From contig DF239846.1 of NCBI GenBank assembly GCA_000507305.1, forward strand, positions 62,001 to 126,000: a stretch of DNA of 64,000 nt. Reading direction: 5' to 3'. The DNA comes from Breviolum minutum Mf 1.05b.01 (taxonomy: Eukaryota; Sar; Dinophyceae; Suessiales; Symbiodiniaceae). The translations under genes were made by a program, and so were the position numbers. This document shows positions 25,429 through 36,991 of the stretch, in pieces. Below the pieces are notes generated by a model. It was not told where the DNA came from and made no database searches. It saw nothing but the letters and a program-made list of their open reading frames with translations. How positions within the stretch are numbered: the first letter of the stretch is position 1; each line of letters begins with the position of its first letter.

Positions 25429-26831
25429 CAGCACCTTCGTGGCCTGAACAGGTAGTGATGAACCCTGCTGATGTCTAAAGTGAGTATCAAAGAATGATTA
25501 CAATTGATTACAGTACACTTGTTTTACGTTTGAGTCCAAAGATGCTACTTTTCGGTCTGCATCACAAGGTTGTAATTATTTTCGGGCCCGCCTTTCATCA
25601 AAATGTTTTGCAGTCGGCCTTTAAGTATTGGACGATGAAAACCCTGAGCAACTCAGAGTTGCAACTATGAACATTGACATTGCAAGTCTGGGTTGATTCG
25701 AATTGAAGGGGACCACACACGGAATCAAGACCACACGGGGAATCAAGCCAGACCTTTTTGATTTGAGATCTTTCGGTGTGTTCTTGTCTCGGAGCTCCTG
25801 AAAACAGGCACCCAAAGCGGGCCTTGTGATCTCATTGCCTTCAGGTTCAGGTGGGTGGCCTGTTTTTCCGTAGGTTCGTGGGGTGAAAGCAGGATGAAAC
25901 AAGACAGGTGATTAGGGGTGCAACTGAAAACTCAATAGATATTGGCATTCGAATTTGTAGACCAACAAGAACCAATCCTCTTGGGTGTGTAGGTGTTGAA
26001 AAAGAAAGCTGAGCATGTTTGATTGTCAGGGGATGCAAACAACTTGAAGTTGCTTGCATCTCTTTCTCTCACACAAAGAAACGTGAGGACAATGAGAGCG
26101 TCATGTTTGATGGTCGCGCCATGTCTTTTTGAGTTTTGGGAGAGCTGGGCTGAAAGTATTGTCAGGTGTTGGGTTGTTATTTTGAATCATGTTGGATGAT
26201 TCGATGATCAACTCATTTTCTTGGAGATATGAAAACTGAAATTTTGTGCAGAAATTCCAGGTATCCCAACGCCTCCAGAGCGTGAAGCACAAGTGACCTT
26301 TGGCTTGGCAGATTTTGGGGGGCCAAGGCTCTTGAATGTTGCCTATACGCTACAAATGGCAAGCAAAGCAATGTAAACTTTTTAAACATTAATTAGTAGT
26401 GTATTTCAATATATCATGATTTAAATACTATACATATACCTATACATCGTAGATCTCATTGCTCTCCACTTATTCTTCTGTCAGTGATTCAATTCTAAGG
26501 GAGACCCACTTTGAGCTCGGCAGTGCTGTGATAATCTGAGTTTAGGAAAAACGTCGAGGCTCCGCCATTTGTATAGACCAATCCAGACATTTTTGGGTGA
26601 TGGATTTGTACTGGTGCACTGGTGCACATGTAGCTGGATACCGGGGACAGTTCGCATGGTTGAAATTGTTTCAGGATGTTGCAGGCTTTTTTCAACCGAC
26701 CTGCTACGAACCATTCCTATCATCCCTGAAACCCTCACCAGTGCTTGGATATCATCGTAGTTATTTGTCATTTATTTTCACATTGTCGTTATTGTCGCGT
26801 TCCATGTCCAAGACATTTGCCGCATTTTCAG

Positions 26832-26919
26832 GATGGATCGTCTAACCACCGTGGTGGGGAAACTGCAAGATGCTGCGAATACTTTGGAAGGTGGATCCGC
26901 TGCCGGATCCTTCCTTCAG
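26832..26919 (+). CDS. Exon, 88 bases with matching splice signals
   Basis: TTTTCAG acceptor ends at 26831 and donor GTGCAC starts at 26920. In the frame with ATG at 26833 the peptide is Met-Asp-Arg-Leu-Thr-Thr-Val-Val-Gly-Lys-Leu-Gln-Asp-Ala-Ala-Asn and ends Gly-Ser-Phe-Leu-Gln. It looks like an amphipathic helix. Function is unknown. Confidence 0.45.
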
Positions 26920-28574
26920 GTGCACCTTGGAAGTTTGCCCGCTAAGACATCATGCATGCAGCTTCTATAAATTCTGTGTCAAGAACTTGTTTTACCATTG
27001 ACTTCAATGCTTGTATATGCAAAACATCGGACTATGCAACGTGAGTTATGCAGAGGTTTCGATTGTTTGTGCATATATTCGGCCACTGACTTTTTGCCGG
27101 CGCAGATTTAAGAATTATGCTGGCAAATGAAATCCAACATAAAGGTTGCTAAAACAAGTGCGCATAGGGCACAACTCTCACTCCGCAGAAAGTCAAATCT
27201 TCTCCAGTTGACTACAAAATAGGAGTGTCCATACAGGATTCGGAATCACCTTCCCATGAAGATGGCCAACAGAGGAAGTCTTAGTAGCTTAGTAGATTAT
27301 GAATGAACTTTTAGCTTGTGCATGAGTGATTCCTTAATTTTTAATGGGAAAGAAGATGAGAGACCAACACCTCTGCATTTACCCGCAACAAGCTGCATAG
27401 ATTTGTCGCAGAGGTTTGGATGAAATTCTCCTCTCGTTGAATTTGTTGCAATTCTGCAGGTTGCTCCTCTGTCCTTTGGAGTCCACAGGCGCCGAAACAG
27501 GACAGTCATGCGATAAGTTGAGTCCTCGTTCACCAAGCAATCGTTAGGCACAGGTTGCAGTTACTGCCGAATCAAACCTAAAACTCCTTAAATAGGCAGA
27601 CAATGCCATGTGTACAATTTTCACGCACTCCATCCTTTGAAAAGAGAACCATGAGCTTTGTCAGTGACCGAAATACTCATCAGCCATTTAGATTCCCGTG
27701 TGATGGTGGCTTGAGAGGGAGTGACATGTGCTCAAGTGGTAAAGCATGGAAAACTGAATCACCAATTCAATCCAATTCACAAAAGATTGGGCGCCTTTTG
27801 CACAGACTTAGTGTGGACAATGATAACATTTCATGACATGTTATCACTACTTTGTTGGATGGGAATCGCGTTCTTTCTGCCAATTTTGATTAATACTGGG
27901 TTTTGAAAACTCTTTTAATGTGCTGATCACATGATCAATGCACATATATTAGTAGGGTGAGTAGGTATACGGCATGCTATCATCTCCCTCTCAGCATCAA
28001 CATCCTCAGACTGAGAACCAGAGCAGTCAATGCAGCGTCAGATACACACACACACACACTTTCACACTGCTAAGGCCTAAGAAATATGTTTTTTATTTTA
28101 TTCAATCCAAGGCCACGCATGCGTCATTGAAATCTCAAGTGCAAGGAAAATATGGATACTTTCGAGGGACACCTGAAAATTGCTTAACATTCTCCTTGCT
28201 CAAAGAGCATAGAACTAGAGGCTGCTGGTCCTATCATACTGTAACTGTAGTGACTTGTAGTTGTTTTTCTGTTGAGCGCTTCATGATCTCGACTGAGTCA
28301 CGACTCTGTCACCTTTTTGACCTCTAAGACCCATTCCCAACTGGACACCCATTGCCTCGGCTTGCAACAGGTACGGTCAGGCCTTTCTTTGACCACTCTA
28401 CCGTCAAAAAAGCGCTGACTTGGTCAAGCTGCTTGCAGGAAGGGCGTCATCCGTTGAACAGGAGCAGTATCGACGATATCCAAGGAACAAACATGAACAA
28501 ACTACAATCTCACAAGTCGTCCTTGTTGCAAGATCGGGAATTGCTTCGAGTGTCTTAGATTCAAAGCGTTGCAG

Positions 28575-28675
28575 CTAAAGACTTGATCACCTGGCCGTGC
28601 CTGCGAATGATCTTGTTGATACTTCTTTTTTGCTTGCCACATGCTCTTTTGCGGCATCAGGAAGTGATCGAATAG
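28575..28675 (+). CDS. Exon candidate with a membrane segment
   Basis: GTTGCAG acceptor ends at 28574. The frame has a strongly hydrophobic stretch (Met-Ile-Leu-Leu-Ile-Leu-Leu-Phe-Cys-Leu-Pro) and closes at TAG 28673-28675. It could be one transmembrane helix of a multi-exon membrane protein. Confidence 0.4.
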
Positions 28676-29069
28676 CAGAAGCACCGGATGTTTCATGGGT
28701 TTCTGATAATTTGAAAAGGTAGATCACTTGATCCCATGTTGATGCCATGTCATCCATTTGCCTGGGATGTGGGATACATTGCGATTCCGGATCAAATCTC
28801 TTCCAAATATGTTTCTCCGACAGTTGACCAACTTTTGTTCGGACTTCTTCGGAATATTGGATAAGCTTTCCATCATTGGTCGCTTTGTTGACACATCTGA
28901 TCATTCCCGAGGCTAGTAAAAAATAGAATGAAGTCTCTCAACATCAGTCTCCATTGCAGCCACCTGAAGTTGAAGAAAGATGCATTAGCTTCGACATCAC
29001 AAGTGTCATGATCAAGATTAGCATTTATAGAAGACAGTTTGCAAAGATGTAGCAAGCAAGTATTCTCAG

Positions 29070-29123
29070 TTGCCTCCGAACCTACCTATCATGCTGCCCA
29101 AACCATGTACGATATCCCAAAAG
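29070..29123 (+). CDS. Small exon candidate, 54 bases
   Basis: TTCTCAG acceptor ends at 29069 and donor GTAGGA starts at 29124. Two frames remain open. The phase-0 frame is Leu-Pro-Pro-Asn-Leu-Pro-Ile-Met-Leu; another reads Ala-Ser-Glu-Pro-Thr-Tyr-His-Ala-Ala. The splice signals are good, but the frame is undetermined. Confidence 0.35.
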
Positions 29124-29327
29124 GTAGGAAAAGTACTGAATTATACTTGGTTCATGTTCGCTCAATGGGAAACGTCAGTACAAGAAGGTGAATTTGCCAA
29201 CTATGATCAAGACATATCAAGATGTGGTTTGGGACCCACATTTCAATCAGCCAACTGAGCCCACCAAGCCAGCGAAAGATCAACCAAAAGAATCTGGGCA
29301 GACCGCGATTTATCATCGTCCCCCGCC

Positions 29328-29483
29328 ATGACCCGCCCGCGTGGCCACGTCTGGCAACGAGCTGCTGTGCTGGGATGGATTTCCGTGTTCCTTGGAGTCG
29401 GACACCAGTTCCTCAGAGAGAAAGGAGTCAACAAAAGTAGTTTGAGCATATATCATGTGACTGTTTATTGGACGGGTATATGA
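29328..29483 (+). CDS. Exon candidate, hydrophobic C-terminal piece
   Basis: The frame from ATG 29328 (probably continuing from an acceptor near 29310) encodes Arg-Gly-His-Val-Trp-Gln-Arg-Ala-Ala-Val-Leu-Gly-Trp-Ile-Ser-Val-Phe-Leu-Gly-Val, a likely membrane helix. A Lys-containing tail follows, with TGA at 29481-29483. A role as the last exon of a membrane protein is inferred. Confidence 0.4.
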   Translation: MTRPRGHVWQRAAVLGWISVFLGVGHQFLREKGVNKSSLSIYHVTVYWTGI

Positions 29484-30234
29484 TAGGTGTATGACTAATA
29501 ACATGTACTCGTAATCATCATACATATAATATAAATATGTATATCTTTTGTTTGTGATTTCGGCCCCCTTCTTTCTACCAAGATTCGTTGAAGCACAGAG
29601 TTCTTTGGCCTGTGTTGCGATTTTTTTGTCATTGCCACCGTTTTTTGGCTACTAGTGTTTTTTGCAATTGTTCAAAGTCATAAAGTAGCGAATCTCTTTC
29701 AATGTATAATTTAGGTTTGCTTGTTCCTCACAGATGGTTGAAATTGTGGTTTTTCAACGTCAAGGTAGAATTTGTTGGAACACAACAGTCACCCTTAAGC
29801 TTTTGAGGCATTTTGCTGCGACCTTTGCACAACCCGGTGTCGGTCGACGCATTCTGATGGCAGGAGTGATCCCAATTTCAGGGCCCATCTTTCCATGAGT
29901 AAAATGAGTGAAATGAGATGGACATGGAAATTATTTAGGTCCAAATTTCTGCCAAATTTTGGCGTCCGAACTCACATGTCTCGATTGAGAGGACCTTTGG
30001 CTGCTGGATTCAGAGCATCTCCAGCACATGCAGAGAATTGGTTGGGAACGCTTGGCAAGATGCGGTTCTTTCGGGAATTCACGGATTGGTGGCACGAGGT
30101 TGCATAACACTTTTGAAACTTGCTGTCTCTTTCAAACGGCTATGACATCAAAACTCTGTAAGCAGACGTACAGTATAGGATGTGGTGATTGTTATCCAAA
30201 GAATTTTTGCGTGGCTTCGAAAGATGCCAACATG

Positions 30235-30476
30235 GTGAAACTCTGTCCCTCCCGGATTTTGCGGAAATTGAGGTTCGATGTCATTTGGGGCCTCAAGAAG
30301 GATGAACAAGTCATTGAAGGCGAAGAGAAGGATGTGGAGCAGGACTGCCTGAGTTCTGCGCGTCATCCGGAGAATCCACCAGAATGTGCTCTCTCCGGTG
30401 GGACCGGTGCAACCACCAAGCCGCTCGATATACTGTTCCTATTTGTTCCTTTGATAAAATGTTCTGTTATACAGCT
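30235..30476 (+). CDS. Exon candidate, Lys/Glu-rich frame
   Basis: This is the open part of a longer + frame. It reads Val-Lys-Leu-Cys-Pro-Ser-Arg, then Trp-Gly-Leu-Lys-Lys-Asp-Glu-Gln-Val-Ile-Glu-Gly-Glu-Glu-Lys. Other frames of the same DNA are also open for 25-60 codons, so the strand is better supported than the frame. Confidence 0.3.
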
Positions 30477-31672
30477 ATGAAGACGGACTTGTTCAGGATA
30501 TACATGGATATACGATCAATATATATCAATATGATATATTTTGTATAATGTAGATGGTGCATGTCGTGGCACATTATATGTCACTCACCTGTGTTAATAC
30601 TATATTCAATATTGATGTCGATAAATGTTGTGATACATGATCCACTACTGTCCAAAAATGCCCGAAACTTGTGGAAAAAGTTGGACCCCTTGCCAACGCT
30701 TGACACATCTCTCCGCCTATCACATGTACAGTACAACCCTGGTGTTTCTGATTCTTGATGAGATTGCTATCGTGAATACTCATGCATGTTTGCTGGTTCC
30801 CTTCACAAAAAATAGAAATAAAAGTACCAAGCGGGCATTTTCAACCTCCGCAGTGACACTTGAATATTGAGTTGCGATGGATTTGTTCAGGATTTGAAGC
30901 AGCAACCCTGGATAAATTTCTGGGATCGTGCGCGTCTCATGAATTTAGAGGCACCAATATCGGTCGTGAGGGTTGCCTGTTTCTTGGGAATTTGAGGCAT
31001 CACAGCTAACATGAAGATTGATTTACGTGCTAGGTATTTACCTCTTCAATGGAAGGCCTCTCACAGTATCAAACAAACCTATTTTACATAACCCGTTCAA
31101 CAGCTAACCTGGAGACATGATTAGCAAACAAATGAGAGGTAGTAAATAAAGTAAAATACAGTCAAAACTTTGTTTACTAAGCGGGGGTTTCATGTCAGCA
31201 TGGATGATTGGTTGCTGACTTTGCTCCTGGTTGCATTCATCTTGTTTCAAAGCAAACCTGACCCCAAAAAGTTGGAAAACTTTGTTTACTACCCCTGTAC
31301 TAAACACTTTGGACTCCTGTAGGGTGCTGCCTTGCCTAATTTATTTTTGAGGTCCAATGAGAAACATTTCTTGTGGTTTTTTGGAGTTGGGAAATCTTTC
31401 AACTTAAATGACATTAAAGGAAATGAGAAAGAACTGGAAACTACTTCAAAGGCCAGGAAATGGATGGAAATCTTAGGAAACGGAAGAGTTCGAAAGCTGG
31501 ACAAGTAGTGATTGAAAATCAAAAGACAAAAAAGGTTGGACGGTCGGACCACTTTATTTATTAGACCTAATCACTTTGGGGATGCTAATTGCTAATTGCT
31601 ACTCCACACCGGGCAGATTGCCATGTAGTTTCCTTCCACGGGAATGACGTAAACTTGAAATACTTGAGCCAG

Positions 31673-31717
31673 GCTGTACTGCAGGCAGAAGAAGATACTG
31701 TCAAAGCAGAGGAGAAG
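31673..31717 (+). CDS. Small exon, 15 codons, phase 0
   Basis: GAGCCAG acceptor ends at 31672 and GTCAGC donor starts at 31718. The exon has exactly 15 codons, Ala-Val-Leu-Gln-Ala-Glu-Glu-Asp-Thr-Val-Lys-Ala-Glu-Glu-Lys, which is coiled-coil-like. Its phase matches the exons at 32.4 and 33.0 kb, supporting a common transcript. Confidence 0.45.
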
Positions 31718-32441
31718 GTCAGCTTGCATTGCTTTTGCAGTGGTTTCTCGCTGATTCGTGGAGGATACTGAAATTGCTTCTATCTATGCAGCTTTTGAAC
31801 CCGTCACAGGTAGTCAAAAGGTACCAGTTTCTTTCAGCTCTAGCTTTTCCATCTATAAAGAGGTTGACCATGCGAACATATTCGAAACGTGCCAAATTTG
31901 CCACTACTTCGCATTTTACCCGTGTGCTTTACTAATACTCACAGTCATCATTGTCTATGTTCTGAAATTATTCTGAACTAGTCAGTCTACGGGTAGACGT
32001 TGCACCGTAGTGACTCGCCATCTCCATGACCCCCGATATCACATAAATTACCATGATTATTAGGAGATACCTTCGCACTTGCTATAACTTTGGTGGAGAT
32101 TTCCTTATTGCGATGCTGACCCGGATACACATTCACACTCCTACTTCAGAGCCACTGCATCATGGTAGTTCCAACTTTATCCATTGATCGTGCGCATCCC
32201 CTTCAATTTTGGTAGGTTGTGGTGTTTCATGCTGTTCCAGGGTTTCTTTAGGCACCTAAAACAGAGAGGAAAATCACCTTCCCAACCAGTCCGGACGCGC
32301 AATCGGAGTCGTAGTGAAGGTACATCTTGAATCGTTTCGATCCCTGAGATGGCGACGGGGAATTGCATGGAATTGCGTTGAAATATTTTGAAATCTAGAA
32401 ACCTGTCTTTGAATCTCTTTAAGCCTTTTGAGTTGGCTCAG

Positions 32442-32513
32442 GATGTGGAGCGCACGGCCAGCAGAGGGAAGGCAAGCGGATGCAAACAGAGGGTGATGAC
32501 TAAGACGCCAAAG
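32442..32513 (+). CDS. Exon, 24 codons, phase 0
   Basis: GGCTCAG acceptor ends at 32441 and AAG|GTGAGG donor follows at 32514. It starts and ends on codon boundaries. The peptide is basic (Asp-Val-Glu-Arg-Thr-Ala-Ser-Arg-Gly-Lys-Ala-Ser-Gly ... Thr-Lys-Thr-Pro-Lys). It is probably in the same gene as the neighbouring phase-0 exons. Confidence 0.55.
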
Positions 32514-32961
32514 GTGAGGAAGTTCACATTGACCATAATTGGCAATATATTGAATAATATTGAATCATATCAACATGTTCTAACCATATTGACCTTTGAA
32601 GAGTTCATCCATCTTTGACTTGCGTTGATTGCACAGTATAGGGCAAGCTACTTTCAATGTCAGGATGCCATCAAATGCTTTGATAATGGGTCATGAAACA
32701 TGAATGAGGAAAATTCCTGATTGGCAGGGGCAATCCAACCACGTCGAAGTCTATAGCATGGTCCAAAGCGATTTTCGAAGTTTTTAATTTCTATGATTGA
32801 TGTTTCACTATTGAACCATGTATGCTTTGTTTATTTCGGGTAGAGTCCATCATCGGCAATGACAAGTACGTGGATATTTGTAGATCACACTGTGAAAGTC
32901 TACCTGTTCGGTCAAGGGCAAATCCACGGCCCCCATCCGCCTCCGTTTGCGACATTTTCAG

Positions 32962-33051
32962 GCCTACCAGCAAGACGGGAAGTACCAAAAAGACCAAAAG
33001 CGCCTCAAGGGCTTCACCAAGTTGGCAGAAAAGCTGCGTTTCAGCAGTGAG
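32962..33051 (+). CDS. Exon, about 30 codons, phase 0
   Basis: ATTTTCAG acceptor ends at 32961. The frame reads Ala-Tyr-Gln-Gln-Asp-Gly-Lys-Tyr-Gln-Lys-Asp-Gln-Lys-Arg-Leu-Lys-Gly-Phe and reaches GAG at 33051. There is no GT next to it. A GA donor (GAGAGT), of the unusual type reported in dinoflagellates, would keep phase 0. Otherwise the frame ends at a TAG ten codons further on. Lys-rich; function unknown. Confidence 0.5.
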
Positions 33052-33785
33052 GAGAGTGGCTATTTTGGAAGCAGATAGTGCAATCACAGCATATGCGCAG
33101 CGGACTAAATTAGCGGATGTAAAGAACAGTATTTGGCCTGACATTGGAAATCCGGTTTTTGCATTTCACCTGCAAAACGATAGTACAGTTACAGGCACCA
33201 AATGTCAATGCGCAGACTCCACATAATAGATTTTGTCCGTCCCTAATATGTAATATGTATTGTGTATATATGTGTGTATCATGCTTTACAAATATACATA
33301 TGTTCTTGTAATAATGTGGATTGTATACTGTATTTTCTGATCGGTACTCATCTTGCATGATCTTGCGTTCAAGGGAACTTGTTGCTTTCGACAGGTACAA
33401 GTAGGAAGTATTCTGCGGAGGAATTGACCATCAATAGAAATGTCTCAAATGATATGAAATGTATACATGTACATTTGATAGCGTTTGATTATGTTTCATG
33501 TCTTTTTGACGAATCAAAGCGCGAAGTAGAAATTCCGACGCTTTTTTGACATTAGTCGAACCCTCAAACTCAATCCTTTTGACCGAGACCTTAACCGGAG
33601 CTTAACAAAATTACCACCCAGAGTTTGTTCTACTTATTTGTTCTATTCATTTTGTTCAACAAGCGGAAAGATTATTTGCAAAACTGCGACGGTGGACAAC
33701 CCCCTGCCCTGAATAGTCCACATGTTTTTCTCATTCTGAGTATTTGAACAGCCACTGTTTCTTGGCTTATAATATTGAGATTTAG

Positions 33786-33935
33786 GTCAGAATCTATAAG
33801 CGGACGATCACCGACACCCGGTGTGCTCCAGGAAAGCGAAGAGCTAAAGGAGCTGCAAGGAAAGTTGCCGCAGTGACGCTGACAAAGTCTCAAAGGTTGC
33901 AGCGGGCAAAAATGCGCCGCATGTGCCAAGTTTGA
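33786..33935 (+). CDS. Exon candidate, very basic segment
   Basis: ATTTAG acceptor ends at 33785 and the frame is open to TGA 33933-33935. The peptide is Arg/Lys/Ala-rich (Ile-Tyr-Lys-Arg-Thr-Ile-Thr-Asp ... Gly-Lys-Arg-Arg-Ala-Lys-Gly-Ala-Ala-Arg-Lys). A second frame, with Glu-Ser-Glu-Glu-Leu-Lys-Glu-Leu-Gln, is also open over the middle, so frame choice is uncertain. Confidence 0.35.
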   Translation, partial: VRIYKRTITDTRCAPGKRRAKGAARKVAAVTLTKSQRLQRAKMRRMCQV

Positions 33936-34191
33936 GATGGGTTTCGACAAGGAGCAAGAGCAGAGAGTAGGGAACGTTTGTATGTTGTGGACCAGGATGC
34001 TAAGACCAAAGGTGCGAAGGAAGCATTGTGGGAAGGTTCATGAAAGCAATAGACTGGCCTGCGGAAATGCATAATCGCCAATTTCACCATATTCGATTTC
34101 GCGTGATCCTGTGATCTATATTGAATATACCTGAATGTACTACTCTTACATACCAACTTCGGCTCTTCCCATTAGAATATGGTGTTTGCAG

Positions 34192-34286
34192 TCTTCCCCG
34201 AAGTGACACCTTGTGATAGCGACAAAATCCAGCTGTTGGGCTACCGTACCAAAAAAATGGCGCTCGCCCAGCTCGTGCGAGAATGA
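34192..34286 (+). CDS. Probable last exon of the left-hand gene
   Basis: GTTTGCAG acceptor ends at 34191 and the frame is open to TGA 34284-34286. It can also be read from ATG 34179. The peptide contains Phe-Pro-Glu-Val-Thr-Pro-Cys-Asp-Ser-Asp-Lys-Ile-Gln-Leu-Leu-Gly-Tyr-Arg. The repeat block begins soon after, and no further + exon is seen before 38 kb, which suits a gene end here. Confidence 0.45.
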
Positions 34287-34448
34287 TTGATCATCTCAGC
34301 ATTGCTAAAGCTGTGGACAATCCAGGCGCAAATCCTTGTAGTGAACCGACACCAATGTCCAGGCTGATCCATCCTATGCCCAGAGTGATTTGAGTTGAAA
34401 GGCGATGTTCCGCCATAATTATGTTTGCGTGATTGTTTAATTTGGATT

Positions 34449-34999
34449 TTTGTTCCTTCTGAAATTGGAGCTATATAGATTGCCGTCTTCTGGAATTTGA
34501 GCCATATAACAGCTTTTTCCTTCTAAATGTACGCCTTTTTGCTTTTGAAGAACTAAGGGCTGTTACAATTTTTTACATTTGAAACCCGAACATATACATA
34601 TATATATATATATGTTCCTTTCTTCTGAAACTTGAGCTGTATATGCGCATTGCTTCCTTCTGAAGTTTGGGCTGTACACATCTGCTGCCTTCGAGAAGTC
34701 TGAGCCGTATACTGTATACATACACCGTTTTCTTTTGAAAATTTGAACTGAATAAGTTTGTTTCCTTCTCAAACTTGAGCCGTATACTATACACTTTTTT
34801 GCCTCTGAAGTTTGAGCTGCATACACTTGTTTACCTCTGATTCTGGAGCTGTGTATACTTTTTTGCTTTCGAAATTTGGGCCATATTATGTGCATCATTT
34901 TTTCCAGAAGAAGTTTGAACTGTATAAAATTCTTTCTTAAACTTGAGCTGGATATTGATTTCTATTTGAAATTTTAGTTATATAAATTGCTTCCTTTTC
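34449..34999. repeat. Degenerate ~36-bp minisatellite
   Basis: About fifteen imperfect units of 30-45 bases share the pattern CTTCTGAAATTTGAGCTGTATA followed by a T-rich spacer. Divergence between units is high. Chance minus-strand frames over it repeat the same residues and are not genes. Confidence 0.75.
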
Positions 35000-35562
35000 T
35001 AGGGGGCAACAAATCGAGAAAAGACCGGACAAGAAGTGATAATGGAAAACTACAAGAGGTGCCAAGAGATAAGAAGCTAGAAGATGATACATTAGAGGAC
35101 ACGAGAGATGGCAGCATTTGTCTTAGAAGAAATGAAACTAGATGAGAGAAGATGAGAGAAGCAGACGTTAGAGGAGATGAGATGAAGATTGAAGTTATTA
35201 GATCGAACAAAAGTGCATGAAGTAGACAATAGATGGATGCATGCAAAAACGAAAAAGGCAGTTTGAAGATTAAGGTTTTGATGTTTCTGGTTACGTGCCG
35301 TAAAAGTTGCATCGATTAAGCAAAACATAGCTTGAGGAGAGATGAGGTTTTGTGAGAGGCGACGAGGAGAGGGGACGAGGCCGGATGATAAGAGATGATA
35401 AGGATTCAAAGGAGAGGGAACAGGTAAGATGCCAGGAGATGAGAAGAAATAAGGGGAATATGAGAAGTAAAAAGCAACGAGGAGAGCGGAAGGATGGGAA
35501 GAGATGAGAGCAAAGGAGAGATGATGAGAGAGGAAGAGATACAGTAAAAGATAATGAGGGGG
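35000..35562. repeat. Purine-rich tract on the + strand
   Basis: Long runs are built from GAGATGAGA, GAAGA, AGGAG and similar words, with few pyrimidines apart from isolated T and C. The complementary frame is an artefactual Ser/Leu/Phe-rich peptide. It ends at a single ambiguous base (N) at 35563, next to the satellite, so a sequence join there may be imperfect. Confidence 0.6.
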
Positions 35563-35565
35563 NTT

Positions 35566-36395
35566 CTTGTTCAATTTTTGGCTAAAACCCGGTGCTTTTG
35601 AGCATTTTCACAAAGTAGTATCGACAAAAATTGGCTAAAATTCGGCCTTTCTCATGTCTTTGTCCCCTTACCCGTAACGAAATCATCGAAAACACCGAGT
35701 TTTAGCCTAAAATTGTGACATTTGGAAGACAAAATGTTGCAAAACCTCCGAGTTTTAGCCACTCTTTTCAGAGCTGCTTGGTCAATTTTTGGCTAAAACC
35801 CGGTGTTTTCCACTAGGTTCCAAAAAGTTGTATCGATAAACATTGGCTAAAACTCGGCCTTTTTGATGCTTTTGTGCAGTTTTTGTGCTTTCAATGGTAA
35901 CAAAATCGTCGAAAACACCGAGTTTTAGCCAACATTTGGGATGTGAAGAAAGCAAAATGTTGCAAAAGCGCTGGGTTTTAGGCACTTTTTGCAAAGCTGC
36001 TTGGTCAGTTTTTTGGCTAAAACTCGGCGTTTTGAACATTTCCAAGAAGTTGCATCGACAAAAACTGGCTAAAACTCGGCCTTTTTCATGTTTTTCTGCT
36101 TCCCATGGTAACAAAATCGTCGAAAACTGCGCGTTTTAGCCAACGTTTGAAATATGATGAAGACAAAATGTCGCAAAATCCTTGAGTTTTAGCCGCTTTT
36201 TGCAAAGCTGTTTGGTCAGTTTTTGGCTAACCCTCGGAGTTTTTGACCATTTTCGAGAAGTTGCATCGACAAAGACTGGCTAAAACTCGGCCTTTTTCAT
36301 GCTTTTGTGCTTTAAATGGTAACAAAATCGCTGAAAACACCGAGTTTTAGCGTTAATGTGTCACATGTAGAAGACAAAATGTTTCAAAAGCCCCG
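35566..36395. repeat. Satellite, about four units of 211-223 bp
   Basis: Units begin with TTGGTCAATTTTTGGCTAAA or a close variant at about 35566, 35777, 36000 and 36211. The last is cut short near 36395. Each contains GGCTAAAACTCGG words and their inverse CCGAGTTTTAGCC, so a unit can fold on itself. Identity between units is high but not perfect. No coding capacity is conserved. Confidence 0.85.
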
Positions 36396-36991
36396 AGTGA
36401 AGAAGCACCTCCAGGGCGGCGACCTCGTTCTCAATTTCCATTGCATTGGATGCCATGCCCTGCAAGCCGAGCTGTGCAACAATGCAGATTATAGGCAGGA
36501 AGAACAAATGATCTAACCGGAACCTGCTTGGAGAGCGAGAATGCAAGGATCGAGGAAATAGCTATTAGCTTCAAATGCGGCTGCGGTGTCCGATCGGTCA
36601 CTATGCTAAACCAACACCTATGATTGTCATGACCTTAAGTTCCAGTTCAAAACCTTTGCTGCAGCATTCACCAGAAGCAACAAGGGTTGCTTCAGTAGCG
36701 GCCAGTGTGTCAAGCAGCCAAGCAATGGCACAAATGTCACATAGCGATGTGTGAAAAAACAGAAACTAAGTTACTCAACCTGTCTGCGTGCTACTATATA
36801 GTGAGTGCATTGGGGTCAGCATTTGTCTTTGATAAGGTAACAGAATCTTGCCAAGCCCTCCCTCCGACAGCAAAACATCTGGTCGCATTTTTCGACAGTC
36901 CTCGAAACTTCACACCAAGTTGCCATGGCGACTGTGTGGCCAGGCTCTACATTCCTACGGCGGCTGCTACTGTCCGTGCACGCAAACATGT
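36396..36991. other. Spacer after satellite, no firm gene
   Basis: A minus-strand frame at 36361-36546 has a hydrophobic start (Leu-Phe-Phe-Leu-Pro-Ile-Ile-Cys-Ile-Val) and an acidic Glu-Asn-Glu-Val segment, and could be an exon. I do not see a second supporting exon. The rest holds nothing I can support. Confidence 0.3.

Larger units (their letters stand above)
1..34178. other. Introns and intergenic DNA with scattered exons
   Basis: Apart from the exon candidates listed separately, I see no long conserved frame in this region. It is AT-rich, with short AT dinucleotide runs (around 895-912, 12808-12826, 24855-24868), a CA run (28046-28060), a GA run (21319-21330), an ATC microsatellite and a purine-rich patch. 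The largest stretches without a supported exon are 1-1777, 1943-5091, 9046-10813, 10919-13381, 19191-21438 and 26920-28574. The exon spacing suggests intron-rich dinoflagellate gene(s) read on the + strand. Gene limits, first exons and promoters cannot be placed from sequence alone. Confidence 0.6.

Noticed and set aside
35092-35574. 160-aa minus-strand frame rich in Ser, Leu and Phe
   Set aside because: It is the complement of a purine-rich simple-sequence tract, and it runs through an ambiguous base.
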